Program-made: the position numbers and the translations under genes
The notes under the pieces: model-generated
Told to the model about the DNA's origin: nothing
The model's input: only the letters and a program-made list of their open reading frames with translations
Database searches by the model: none
Part shown: one piece after another, positions 33,937 to 43,473 of the stretch
Position numbering within the stretch: position 1 is the first letter of the stretch
Layout: each line of letters opens with the position of its first letter
Source: RGIG4140 sp045655105
GTDB lineage: Bacteria; Pseudomonadota; Alphaproteobacteria; CAAHEQ01; UBA3637
Direction of reading: 5' to 3'
DNA length: 64,000 nucleotides
NCBI GenBank assembly: GCA_045655105.1
Contig: JAZOOQ010000006.1
Location: 1-64,000 of the forward strand

Positions 33937-36900
33937 TTAAAATAATCTATCAGACGAACCTGTTTTAGGAAGAACAGGAGTTACCTTTCTTTCTGATATA
34001 GGTTGTTTTTCAACGCTGTCGCCAGTATAAATAGCTTCATTTTGAGATTCATCTGATTCTTCTTCGCTATTATATTTATCTGAAGGTTTATAATATTTGC
34101 TATCATCAACATCAGAAGATTCCTCATCTTCTTCAGACTCTTCAGATTCTTCCTCATCTTCCTCATTTTCTTCATCTGTTGTTTCTTTTTGTGTATTTCT
34201 TGTTTCAATCCATGAAGATGTGTCTGGTTTTTGAGCTTCTGTTGAAATTTCTTCTGCTTCAGAAATATCATCTTCTTCAGATCTTAACCATAAATCTTCG
34301 TTCGGGAACACGGTTAAACGTGTGCCTGATGGAACATAAATAACAACAGGAATATTTGCTGAATCTTCAATAAGTTGATCAAAGATTGTTTGCATAGATT
34401 CGATAAAGTTTTCACGAGCATCATTTGCAGCTTCTGTTTTTGATGAAGTGATTGTATTTCCATACATATCTTGATACATATCATCATTTGTTGCCATCAT
34501 ATATGAAATAGCTGAAGTGACAACGCTTGTCATAATTGGTTTACCGAATTTTTTAACCAATTCATCATCAAGATAAGCAGCAACACCACCACGGCCTTGA
34601 GCATCGCCTGAAGTTCCTTCAAATGAGAAGGCACCACCATCTGGACGAATAAGTCTTTGCCATGTGATTTCAAGTTTGGCTGCACGTTTGTCATTTCCTT
34701 GTTCACCAGCAAATGTTCCGATTAATCTTGAACCTGCTGGAATGATGATATTTCTACCTTTTTCTGAATAGATATGTCTTTCAACGATAGCTGTAACAGG
34801 CATTTCAGCATATCTTGAATCGATTGATCTTGTTAAGACGGCAGGGATTGCTTTATCTTTTAAGATCATGCGAGACATGTCAACAGGATAAGATGAAACA
34901 ATTTTGTTAACACCAATAGATTTCCAGTCAGAATCTGCTTTTTTGCGAGCCATAGCCTTAATTTTAGAATTTGGTGTAATTAAACCTCTTGAACCCATTC
35001 CTGCTTTCATGCTTTCTCTTTTTTGAGAAAGAATTTCTTGCATTTGTTGAATTTGTTCAGGGGTTGGTTTCATCTTTTTGTTCCCAAAGTTCGGACGGAT
35101 TCTACCATGTTCATCACCATCTGGACTTAATGGACGACCATCTAAAGTCATTGGTCTTCCTTCTTGCATGAAACCAACGATTTCATTTTTATCATCTAAA
35201 ATTGAACCATCTGGTGTTACTTGATATAATTTATTACCAAAGGAAATTTTGCGAGAACCTGCTTGACCAGCTCCACCTTGAGCATTTCTTAAAGCTTCTA
35301 ATTCTTCTTCTGAAAGAGACTTAATACCGCATTTATCCAAACGCAAATCAATGCCTTTGATTTGACCCATGTTGTTTCCATCTTTATCTTGCAATGTTCC
35401 GTTTTCATGAATGGTAGCAAAAAGTTCTCCATTTAAACCAATGATAGATCCATTTGGTGTGATAGATGCGATTTTTTCATTTTGAAGATTGAAAACATCG
35501 CAACCTGAAATTTTACCAAAGACGTTTCCATTTGCATCTACAAGTAAACCGCTTTCGATATCGCTTGGAAGTTCTCCATTGTCACCTAATTGACCAATCA
35601 CGTTACCATTTTTATCAACAATTTCACCTGTTGGTAAAACTTGAGCAATGAAGTTTCCTTCGGCATCTTTAATCACCCCATCGGATCCGAAAGTTCCTTT
35701 GATATTACCATTTTCATCATATAATATCTCTTCATCTCTTGAAACATTGCGGCCAATGATTTCTCCATTTGCGTTGACAACATTTCCATCTGCACGTAAT
35801 GTGCCGATTACTTCACCATTTTTGTTGACTACAGAACCATTTAATTTAACACGACCAATTGGTTTACCATCTTTTCCTAAAACAAGGCCACGTTCATGTG
35901 TTGCCCCAATGATTTCACCTGTTTTATGATCAACAACTGTGCCATCATTTTTGCTACAACCAATATTGATTCCATTGACATCAACAACCGTTGAGTCAGG
36001 CATTGTGCGTCCGATATATTTACCTTCTGGAGACATTACAATACCATTTCTTGTCAAGCGACCAATTTTTTCGCCAGAAGTGTTAACAGCCCACTTATCT
36101 GGCAATATACGTCCAACAACGGTTCCTTTGGCATCAATTACTTGACCATTAAAGCCTGTTTGTCCAACAACTTTACAATCATTTGTAACTAAAGCAGATG
36201 ATACCAATGCTCCTGTGATTTTATAGGTGCCTTCTTTAACAGTTCCATTAACTGCAATTTTGCCTTTTAATTCACCAGAAGGAGACATGATTTGACCATT
36301 ATGAATCAATGTTCCCATAAATGATCCATCTTGAGCAATAGCTGTGTGGAACGGTAAAATTGCGCCTGCTAATGGTTCATCTTTTCCTAAGATTGTTCCG
36401 TCATCTAAAATGCGAAGAGTTTTACTATCTGTGGCATCTAAAATATCACCAGAAAGGGTTGTTCGTCCTAAAACATCACCACGATAGCCAAATGGCAAAC
36501 CTTGTTGAACAAGTCCACCTTTTTGAGGCATTGTGTTATATAAAGAACGATCTTGAATATCAGCAACAGATCCATCGCTAAGAGCTCTAGCCGTCATTTG
36601 ATTATCTTTACCAATAACTGCACCATCTGCAGCAACTGTTCCAAGGATTTTTGCATCATCATCAACAGCTACACCGAATGGCGCTTTACCACCAGCCCAA
36701 AGATTATCTTGTGTTAATGCAAAACCAAATGGCATTTGAACAGCAACAGTTTTTTCATCTTGATTCGTTATAGTTGCTGCTGTTTGTGTTTGACCGATTA
36801 AAAGACCTGATTTACCAACAAATGCTGTAACAGGTAAAGTCGTGCCACGAATATTTCCTTTATCATTATAAAGAGCTCTAATACCTGAAGCAGTGGATTC

Positions 36901-39900
36901 TTTTTTTCCTCTTAAGAAAATAGTTCCATTTAAACTTTCGCGACCAACGGTATTTAAAGCATTTGAAACTGCTGGACCTGCGTGTAAGACATTTCCTTGG
37001 ATTTGTTTGATTAAATTTGAAGCCAAACCATTTGTCATGATAGAGCCAACAGGTTTTGATCCGCCAATTGTTAAAACACTACCATTTGTTGATACAATAC
37101 CCATTGTTTTTGAAGCGCTATTTTCAGCAACAAATAAATCTTTATCAACTAATCTTGCAACAAAGTTCCCATCTTTTGTAATTGTTTCTGGAGCAATAAC
37201 AAGACCTTTAATTTTACCTTGCGTATCAATTGCTTCACCATATTCATTAATCAAATATGTTGTTTGATTGTTATCCGTATATCCAACGGAATTTAAAGGA
37301 ATAAATGTGCCTGTAATATCACCTTTTGCATTTGCAATACGGTTATCAGATAAAACATGCCCAAGTTGGGTTTTGCCAAGACCAACTCTGCCATCAGAAT
37401 GAAGAATTCCTGCAAATTTGCCAGAGTTATCAACAGCAATACCTTGCGGTAAAACTCTGCCAATTACTTCATCCATGTTGTTATAAATAAAGTCTGAAGC
37501 ATAAAGATATCCAGTATCTTTTTCAGTGCTAATGGTATTGTTAATTGCCATATAGCCAAGTAATTTCCCATTCGATTTAACAGCTAAACCTGTTTTTACA
37601 AGATATCCAATTTGAGTTCCTGCCTTATCAAGAGCAATACCATTTGACATTAATCTTCCAATTGATCTTGCATTTTTACCCAATAAATCAGCATCAAAAC
37701 TTGTCCAACCAATCAGTTCATTTTTTGTGTTAACATAAACACCAAATGGAAGCATTCTGCCGATAACACCTTCTTCGTTAATAACCAGACCAAATGGTGT
37801 TGCTTGACCAACAATGTTGCCATTTTTATCCAAAATAGAACCTGTTACATTTGGATATCCAATTAATTCTTCTGGTGTAAATGCAACGCTTAAGCGTTTA
37901 AATACACCACCTATAATTTTTTCATCTTGTGAAACTGCAATGCCATTCGCAAGGATTTTTCCAATAACTGTTTTCTTTAATGATACAACTTCACCTTTTG
38001 GTGTGATTGATCCGATTTCTTTACCCAATATTGATAAAACCTTACCATGAGGCATTTCAAAACCAATAACTTTTCCATCTTTATCAGTTACTGTTTTGTT
38101 AGCTCTAATGGCTCCAATGATATCGCCATCTGAATTTTTTAATGTGCCATCTACACTCATCGTGGCAAGATAGTTATTATCTAAATCAAGGAATGCAGTC
38201 TTGTCTGGGATTAAGGTACCAATGATTTGTTGAGTATCACCACTAACAGCCGTTAAATTTGGTAAAACACGAGCAAATCTTTCTCCTTCTTGATTAAGAC
38301 CAAAACCAATTTTTGAGTTATAACGACCAAGAATTAAACCATCAGGTGAAACAATAACCCCATCAGGAGGAATCACACCTAAAAATTTTCCATTTGTAGC
38401 GGAAACAATACCATCTTGATCAATAGTTCCAATTTCATTTCCATTGGCATCATAAACTTTATCACCCATCACAGTCCAACTGGTTGGATTTCCATTTGCA
38501 TCTAAAACAACGCCAGTAGGAGTGCCTGATTGACCATTATCACCAATAACAGTTCCTAAAATTTCTTTACCATCAATAGAAATTACAGATCCGTCTTCTT
38601 GAAGGCAGCCAATAACTTTTCCTTTTAAGTCCATTACTTTGCCGTCTAAGCGAACGCGACCAATCACAACTCCTTCGTTGTTTTTGACAATTCCTTTAAT
38701 TGCTAATGCACCAATAACTTTCCCAGCATTGTCAACAACTGTTTTATCTGGGGTAATACATCCAAAAGGTTCATTATTGGCATCTGTTAAATCGCCACCA
38801 AGAGTAACAAGTCCTAATAAACGACAGCCATCCGCAATTGCAGATGCTCTTGGAACAACAACACCGATAATTCTATTTTGATCGTTACGGACATAACTAT
38901 CCGTCATGACTTTTCCAACTTGTTCAAGTGAATCATTAATGGCAATTCCGTTTGGGAAAACAGATCCAATTTGTTGACATCCAAATCCAATAACGCGTCC
39001 TTTGGGTAATACTGATCCAACTGTTTTTTTGCCAGCAGTTATTGATCCATCTGGATTAACGCAACCAATAACAGCTCCTTGTGGACCAACAGCTTTTCCT
39101 TCGGAGTTGATAAATCCAATAGGATTGCCTTTTTCATTAATAACAAGACCTAACTGAATAGCGCCACCAATATCTGTTCCTTCAGAATTTATTACACTAC
39201 CATCAATCAATGTTTTTCCAACAGTTTGATTATATGCATCACGCACTTCGCCATTTTGCATGATTTTCCCTGTTAATTGGCAACCTGGTGCAACAGCAAC
39301 ACCTTGAGGGATTGTACCCCCAATAAGATCATTTGTGTTATTTGTTACCAATCCGTTTGGTTTAACTGTTCCAAGAACGGAGTTTGCAGCATCCATAACA
39401 GATCCATCAGGAATAATACCCCCGATAACATTACCAGTTAAGTCTGCAACCAAACCCCATGGTCTTAAAACACCCATTACGCGGTTATTTAAATTTGCAA
39501 CAGCTCCATTTGCAAGAGGTTTACCAATAACGGATCCTTTTTCGTTTACAACAGTTCCGTCTTTTAATAATTTACCGATAACATTTCCGGTCATATCCAT
39601 TACAGAAACAATTGGAATAGCTGCACCTAAAACATTTAATTCTGCATCCACAATGGTGTCATCACCTAATAAACGACCCAATTTATCTCCGTTTTCATTA
39701 ATTACATCCCCATTTGGCGCAATTTTACCCATGAGCTCATTTTTAAGGTTAAGAGGTAATTTTTCTGGAGTGGCAATTGCAACGATTTTACCATCTTTGT
39801 TAATATATAATCCATTTTCAGTTGGTTTAATGACTTCACCATCGATAACGATAGAACCATCTTCCACAATAGGGTGCAACTTTCCATCAAGACCCATGGC

Positions 39901-40539
39901 GTATTTTTGTTCTTGAGCAGCATCATCTTTTGATGCGGTTTCACAAATAACACAATCTTTGGAATCAGTAGATTGAGCTTTTACTTGAACAGTTGTTTTC
40001 TTTTCTCTATCGGAAAAACCAGCAGCGGTTGCAGAATCTTCTTCCCATTGAATGGTTAAAACATTTTGAATTTGTCTTAAAGAAACAGGATTCCACAAAA
40101 CTTTAATTAAACATTCTTGTCCACTTGCTAAAGATTCATTTTCTTTACAAGTTGTTTCCATTGAAAATCCATCTTGTTGATTTTCAAGGAAAGTAGCTCC
40201 TTTATAAAGAACAGAACCATTTTCTGCTGTGAGTTTTATTAAAGCTTCAACTTGAGAACCAATAACAACGTTATTCATATCAATTTGTTCAGGAACAACT
40301 TTTAAAGAGACATCGCCCCTATCAAATCCTTGGAATTGACCTCCTTGAGCATCATTTTTAGTTTCATATTCATCGTCCCAGTCGATATTTTCCGTTGGAG
40401 TTTGAACAGGCGCTTTTTCAGAAATAAAGGAAAGCGCTACAAAAAATACAATAAGAAGAAATAATCCACCAAACAAAAGTTTTCTGTTACTTTTTTTTAC
40501 ATATTGCTCACTTGAGCTTAATCCTCTGTTTTCTTTCAT
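33937..40539 (-). CDS. virB10: giant repeat-containing VirB10-like protein
   Basis: A 2200-residue protein (VirB10 is usually ~400). Order: cytoplasmic N-terminus; one membrane helix (LLFGGLFLLIVFFVALSFI, ~22-40); a beta-rich domain to ~200; then from ~210 to ~1815 about 90 tandem copies of a 17-residue unit, consensus G-x-h-x-x-D/N-G-x-V-x-D/N-x-x-G-x-h-I (for example GKLLKDGTVVNEKGSVI); then a TrbI/VirB10 core (~1860-2110: IPAVLTRSIDSRYAEMPVTAIVERHIYS, IIIPAGSRLIGTF, VPSGTRLTVFPNEDLWL) and an acidic 90-residue tail. The core spans inner to outer membrane in other systems. The repeat should form a long beta-solenoid, comparable in position to the CagY repeats of Helicobacter. Repeats are diverged at DNA level, so not a recent expansion. 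Confidence 0.9.
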   Translation of the reverse strand: MKENRGLSSSEQYVKKSNRKLLFGGLFLLIVFFVALSFISEKAPVQTPTENIDWDDEYETKNDAQGGQFQGFDRGDVSLKVVPEQIDMNNVVIGSQVEALIKLTAENGSVLYKGATFLENQQDGFSMETTCKENESLASGQECLIKVLWNPVSLRQIQNVLTIQWEEDSATAAGFSDREKKTTVQVKAQSTDSKDCVICETASKDDAAQEQKYAMGLDGKLHPIVEDGSIVIDGEVIKPTENGLYINKDGKIVAIATPEKLPLNLKNELMGKIAPNGDVINENGDKLGRLLGDDTIVDAELNVLGAAIPIVSVMDMTGNVIGKLLKDGTVVNEKGSVIGKPLANGAVANLNNRVMGVLRPWGLVADLTGNVIGGIIPDGSVMDAANSVLGTVKPNGLVTNNTNDLIGGTIPQGVAVAPGCQLTGKIMQNGEVRDAYNQTVGKTLIDGSVINSEGTDIGGAIQLGLVINEKGNPIGFINSEGKAVGPQGAVIGCVNPDGSITAGKKTVGSVLPKGRVIGFGCQQIGSVFPNGIAINDSLEQVGKVMTDSYVRNDQNRIIGVVVPRASAIADGCRLLGLVTLGGDLTDANNEPFGCITPDKTVVDNAGKVIGALAIKGIVKNNEGVVIGRVRLDGKVMDLKGKVIGCLQEDGSVISIDGKEILGTVIGDNGQSGTPTGVVLDANGNPTSWTVMGDKVYDANGNEIGTIDQDGIVSATNGKFLGVIPPDGVIVSPDGLILGRYNSKIGFGLNQEGERFARVLPNLTAVSGDTQQIIGTLIPDKTAFLDLDNNYLATMSVDGTLKNSDGDIIGAIRANKTVTDKDGKVIGFEMPHGKVLSILGKEIGSITPKGEVVSLKKTVIGKILANGIAVSQDEKIIGGVFKRLSVAFTPEELIGYPNVTGSILDKNGNIVGQATPFGLVINEEGVIGRMLPFGVYVNTKNELIGWTSFDADLLGKNARSIGRLMSNGIALDKAGTQIGYLVKTGLAVKSNGKLLGYMAINNTISTEKDTGYLYASDFIYNNMDEVIGRVLPQGIAVDNSGKFAGILHSDGRVGLGKTQLGHVLSDNRIANAKGDITGTFIPLNSVGYTDNNQTTYLINEYGEAIDTQGKIKGLVIAPETITKDGNFVARLVDKDLFVAENSASKTMGIVSTNGSVLTIGGSKPVGSIMTNGLASNLIKQIQGNVLHAGPAVSNALNTVGRESLNGTIFLRGKKESTASGIRALYNDKGNIRGTTLPVTAFVGKSGLLIGQTQTAATITNQDEKTVAVQMPFGFALTQDNLWAGGKAPFGVAVDDDAKILGTVAADGAVIGKDNQMTARALSDGSVADIQDRSLYNTMPQKGGLVQQGLPFGYRGDVLGRTTLSGDILDATDSKTLRILDDGTILGKDEPLAGAILPFHTAIAQDGSFMGTLIHNGQIMSPSGELKGKIAVNGTVKEGTYKITGALVSSALVTNDCKVVGQTGFNGQVIDAKGTVVGRILPDKWAVNTSGEKIGRLTRNGIVMSPEGKYIGRTMPDSTVVDVNGINIGCSKNDGTVVDHKTGEIIGATHERGLVLGKDGKPIGRVKLNGSVVNKNGEVIGTLRADGNVVNANGEIIGRNVSRDEEILYDENGNIKGTFGSDGVIKDAEGNFIAQVLPTGEIVDKNGNVIGQLGDNGELPSDIESGLLVDANGNVFGKISGCDVFNLQNEKIASITPNGSIIGLNGELFATIHENGTLQDKDGNNMGQIKGIDLRLDKCGIKSLSEEELEALRNAQGGAGQAGSRKISFGNKLYQVTPDGSILDDKNEIVGFMQEGRPMTLDGRPLSPDGDEHGRIRPNFGNKKMKPTPEQIQQMQEILSQKRESMKAGMGSRGLITPNSKIKAMARKKADSDWKSIGVNKIVSSYPVDMSRMILKDKAIPAVLTRSIDSRYAEMPVTAIVERHIYSEKGRNIIIPAGSRLIGTFAGEQGNDKRAAKLEITWQRLIRPDGGAFSFEGTSGDAQGRGGVAAYLDDELVKKFGKPIMTSVVTSAISYMMATNDDMYQDMYGNTITSSKTEAANDARENFIESMQTIFDQLIEDSANIPVVIYVPSGTRLTVFPNEDLWLRSEEDDISEAEEISTEAQKPDTSSWIETRNTQKETTDEENEEDEEESEESEEDEESSDVDDSKYYKPSDKYNSEEESDESQNEAIYTGDSVEKQPISERKVTPVLPKTGSSDRLF

Positions 40540-40594
40540 TGCTAACCCATTTCTTTACTGTCGGAACAAATACTTAAATGATTTTCAAAGAATT

Positions 40595-42331
40595 TTATTG
40601 AACGCGAACAACTGAGCATCCAAATCCACGACGACCCAATCTTTTGCATAATTTATCTGCCAAAGTAATATCTTTAATTGGACCGACGCGTAAGCGGAAT
40701 AATTCACGCATATTGCTGTCTGCTGTTGTATCAACAGAATAATAAGGTTCATAACCGCTTAAAACATCTGCATTCTTATCAAGAATTTTTTCCCAAATTC
40801 CTTCAAGTTCAGTAATATCTGCATGTGTACCAAGTTCAATAGAAATTGTTTCGCTTGTGGCTAAACCGGAATTTCTTTGTGCTGAAATTGGCATTTGACT
40901 CATTACACCAACAATCCCTGCAGATGCTTTTGGAGAGTTCACAACATTAGCTGGAATTGATTGAATCGGAGCCATGTTTGATGTATATACTGAACTGTTT
41001 GGTTGAACATATCCCGGCATATAATTTTCAGTATATGTATCATACATTGATTCAACAGGATACATACCGTTTGTTTGTGGCATATATGTGTTTTGTTGAT
41101 ACATATCCATCATTTGAGGTCTTGGTGCTAATGGACTTTTTGTGATTTGTTTTTCTTCTGAATCAGCACCTAAAGTTGGATCATAAGCCGGAGCTTCTTT
41201 ACTCATTACGCTTGGTCGACCTGTATATGGAGAAACAGTCATATTTTCAGAACCGCTATAATCTGTATATTCAAGACCTGCACTTGGATCTCTTCTAAGT
41301 TTTAAACAGATAAGTTTTTTACCATTTCTTAAAACCAAATCCCCAATAGCTTCAACAACAATTAAACGGCTATTTGGTCCCGTTGTTCTAAAACCAACAG
41401 GAACTTCTGTTTCTTGAACTAAAAGACTGACAACAGGGCGTTGAGTCATTGTTAAAGCTTTCGGTCCCAAATCAATGTATGTAAAAATATTATCGCGCCA
41501 TACATTATCTGGGGCAATATCCACATCTGATGGATTTGGAATATAAATATCAATATCAAAACGAATGTTTTCTGGATCTACAGGAATGCTTTGCAACCAA
41601 TTTTTTGGGCCAGTTGAGGCGGTATTAATACCCAATTGGGGATTTTGACCACCACTTCTGCCAATTGCCCATCCTGGTGCTTTATTGGAGTTTAAAAACC
41701 CATTTCCAACTGCTCTATTTGTTGCACCATTCATACCACCTAAGCGGCCTCCATTTTCAACAGGAGTGTATCGTGGTCCAACTAATACATCAACAACAGA
41801 TTGAGAAATCTTTTCCGCATTATATGTTTCGCTTCTTAAATAGAAAACATATCGGTTACCTGAACGACCAAAAATAATCATATTGCTATCAACACCAATG
41901 TATGATGGGTCAGCATATAAAAGAAGAGAGTTTGGTGCTGCAATTTCACCACCAAAAGATTCTGGAGAACCGATATGAACTTTTTCAATTAACTCCCATG
42001 TTGGCAAGTTAATCAGAGTCATCATTCCTTCTCTTAAACGGATTGGTAAAATAACATCAGGTGACCAAGCATATTTTGAATATCCTGGTTTTGATTGACC
42101 TTCCCCTAAATGAGCCATTGGGTCATTCCATGCTTTTTGTTGCATGCCAAGAGAATGTAAATAATTTGGGTTAACAGATTCGTAATCGCCATTTGTTTGC
42201 GCAATAGCGTCGCTTAAACGTTCACTTTCAGCATCTGTAGGCAACCCCTCTGAATGTGCAACAACAGAAAATAAAACAAAAACAGCAGCTGTTGCCAGCC
42301 AACCTTGTCTGTGAAGTTTGTGTTTGAACAT
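40595..42331 (-). CDS. virB9: VirB9/TrbG-like outer-membrane-complex protein with C-terminal SPOR domain
   Basis: The 578-residue precursor has a signal peptide (LATAAVFVLFSVVAHSEG), an N-terminal VirB9 domain (MIIFGRSGNRYVFYLRSE), a linker rich in Gly/Asn, and the C-terminal VirB9 domain (VWRDNIFTYIDLGP...RPVV...RLIVVEAIGDLVLRNGKKLICL). After a ~130-residue Met/Tyr/Pro-rich linker it ends with a SPOR domain (LFRLRVGPIKDITLADKLCKRLG...GFGCSVVRV), a fold that binds denuded septal peptidoglycan. VirB9 normally ends after its beta domain, so this is a fusion. Start ATG at 42331 follows GAGGAGA; a longer upstream frame is less likely. 55 bases upstream of virB10. Confidence 0.85.
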   Translation of the reverse strand: MFKHKLHRQGWLATAAVFVLFSVVAHSEGLPTDAESERLSDAIAQTNGDYESVNPNYLHSLGMQQKAWNDPMAHLGEGQSKPGYSKYAWSPDVILPIRLREGMMTLINLPTWELIEKVHIGSPESFGGEIAAPNSLLLYADPSYIGVDSNMIIFGRSGNRYVFYLRSETYNAEKISQSVVDVLVGPRYTPVENGGRLGGMNGATNRAVGNGFLNSNKAPGWAIGRSGGQNPQLGINTASTGPKNWLQSIPVDPENIRFDIDIYIPNPSDVDIAPDNVWRDNIFTYIDLGPKALTMTQRPVVSLLVQETEVPVGFRTTGPNSRLIVVEAIGDLVLRNGKKLICLKLRRDPSAGLEYTDYSGSENMTVSPYTGRPSVMSKEAPAYDPTLGADSEEKQITKSPLAPRPQMMDMYQQNTYMPQTNGMYPVESMYDTYTENYMPGYVQPNSSVYTSNMAPIQSIPANVVNSPKASAGIVGVMSQMPISAQRNSGLATSETISIELGTHADITELEGIWEKILDKNADVLSGYEPYYSVDTTADSNMRELFRLRVGPIKDITLADKLCKRLGRRGFGCSVVRVQ

Positions 42332-42488
42332 TGAATCTCTCCTCTTTATTTTTGTAATATATTTACACAATAAAACAAAAATATTTAAAAAGTCTAGCAA
42401 AAAATGAAAAAAGATGTGTTTTTAATAGAAAAAATTTTTCAAGGTTTTTTTTAGAAGTTTTTTAAGAGGGATTTTTTTGAAAAAATTA

Positions 42489-43187
42489 TTATGAATCAGC
42501 TTTTTTTATCCCAAGTTGAATAACTGTAAATCCAAGTGGATTTTTTAGTCTTTCTTCCCAAGTTAAACCTTCTCTTGTGGGTCTAAAAGCAACATCCATT
42601 GTAACAACCCATCTGGATTTTTGAGGTTCACTTGATAAGTGTTTCATTTCTGTAAATTCAACTTCTGTACGCCAAATGTTTTCATTTCTACTTGAGCGAT
42701 AAGGGTTAACGACTAAAATTTTAACATTACGGGTCAACCCTTCTTCTTTAGCTTGTTTAATCCAATCTTCTGCATATTCAATAAATTTTGAATAAACGGT
42801 GCTTTCGCTCATCCAGTTAATTTCGCCATCAATCCCAGTGCGTCGTTCAAGTTCTTGAATGTTTGATCCAACGCTAAAATAGGAAAGCAAATACTGTCTT
42901 ATAAAAGATTCAGTCAGTGTTTGCATATTCATTTGGCTGAAGTTTGGGCGAACAACATTAATAACTTGTTCATTCTTATTAAGTGTTGTTAAGAAAAATG
43001 GTTGCACTCTTACAATAGGCATTAATGAAACAAGAGCGCTAATAAGCATAATTGTTGTTAATGAAGAAACAACTAAAACAAGCGCAAAAGTGCGCGCCAT
43101 CCAAAGATAACGCCTTTCTTTAACGGCTTCTTCGGATAAATCTTGACCTTGTTTCTTTTTAACAGGTATTTGCTCGTTCATTGTCAT
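42489..43187 (-). CDS. virB8: VirB8-like inner-membrane protein, copy 1
   Basis: The 232-residue bitopic protein has a cytoplasmic N-terminus, one membrane helix (TFALVLVVSSLTTIMLISALVSLMP, ~33-57) and a periplasmic NTF2-like domain: MQTLTESFIRQYLLSYF, the YSKF loop and the family signature NPLGFTVIQL near the end. VirB8 nucleates the secretion channel. It shows little similarity to copy 2 outside these motifs. No clear Shine-Dalgarno precedes the ATG; it starts 18 bases after the stop of the small lipoprotein gene, suggesting coupled translation. Confidence 0.85.
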   Translation of the reverse strand: MTMNEQIPVKKKQGQDLSEEAVKERRYLWMARTFALVLVVSSLTTIMLISALVSLMPIVRVQPFFLTTLNKNEQVINVVRPNFSQMNMQTLTESFIRQYLLSYFSVGSNIQELERRTGIDGEINWMSESTVYSKFIEYAEDWIKQAKEEGLTRNVKILVVNPYRSSRNENIWRTEVEFTEMKHLSSEPQKSRWVVTMDVAFRPTREGLTWEERLKNPLGFTVIQLGIKKADS

Positions 43188-43205
43188 AAGAATAAATTTT
43201 TGTTA

Positions 43206-43385
43206 TTAAGATAACCATTCAGGAAGGGCAGGTGCTTTTTCAAGTTCAATGCATGCACATGGAGATTTTTTAAGTTCAGAATAATCTGGACCAATTCCAA
43301 CTGGTTCTTTTTCATAAACACTGCCACAAGCAGCAGCTAAAGCAGCGATACCTAAAACAAATAAAATAACAAAATATTTTTTCAT
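43206..43385 (-). CDS. small lipoprotein, VirB7-like by position
   Basis: A 59-residue frame: MKKYFVILFVLGIAALAAAC is a lipoprotein signal with the acylated cysteine at position 20, followed by GSVYEKEPVGIGPDY, a CACIE cysteine pair and a PALPEWLS end. VirB7 proteins are small lipoproteins that stabilise VirB9 and are encoded among virB genes; this one lies between two virB8-like genes and just upstream of virB9. Assignment to VirB7 is by size, signal and context only. GAGGG precedes the ATG. Confidence 0.75.
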   Translation of the reverse strand: MKKYFVILFVLGIAALAAACGSVYEKEPVGIGPDYSELKKSPCACIELEKAPALPEWLS

Positions 43386-43473
43386 TTTTCCCTCTTATTT
43401 TTGTGAATCACGAATTCAGTTTATCTAAAGAAAAATAATTAATCAACCAAAAAAAACATTATTTTAAAATATT

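Noticed and set aside
35648..39916. Several plus-strand frames of 60-190 codons opposite virB10
   Set aside because: They arise because the 17-residue coding repeat gives periodic stop-free antisense frames; their translations are low-complexity Pro/Ser/Thr repeats without start signals.
33937..40539. Dot/Icm (type IVB) assignment with virB10 read as DotG/IcmE
   Set aside because: The locus has VirB8, VirB9 and VirB11 signatures and no DotC/DotD/IcmX-type genes; the repeat differs from the DotG pentapeptide-like repeats as I know them. Remains open at the deep-homology level.
21812..40550. Identical 14-mer CATTGCTAACCCAT in the rne leader (21812-21825) and at the virB10 start (40537-40550)
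   Set aside because: Dozens of exact 14-base matches are expected by chance in 64 kb of double-stranded AT-rich DNA; no third exact copy or shared context.
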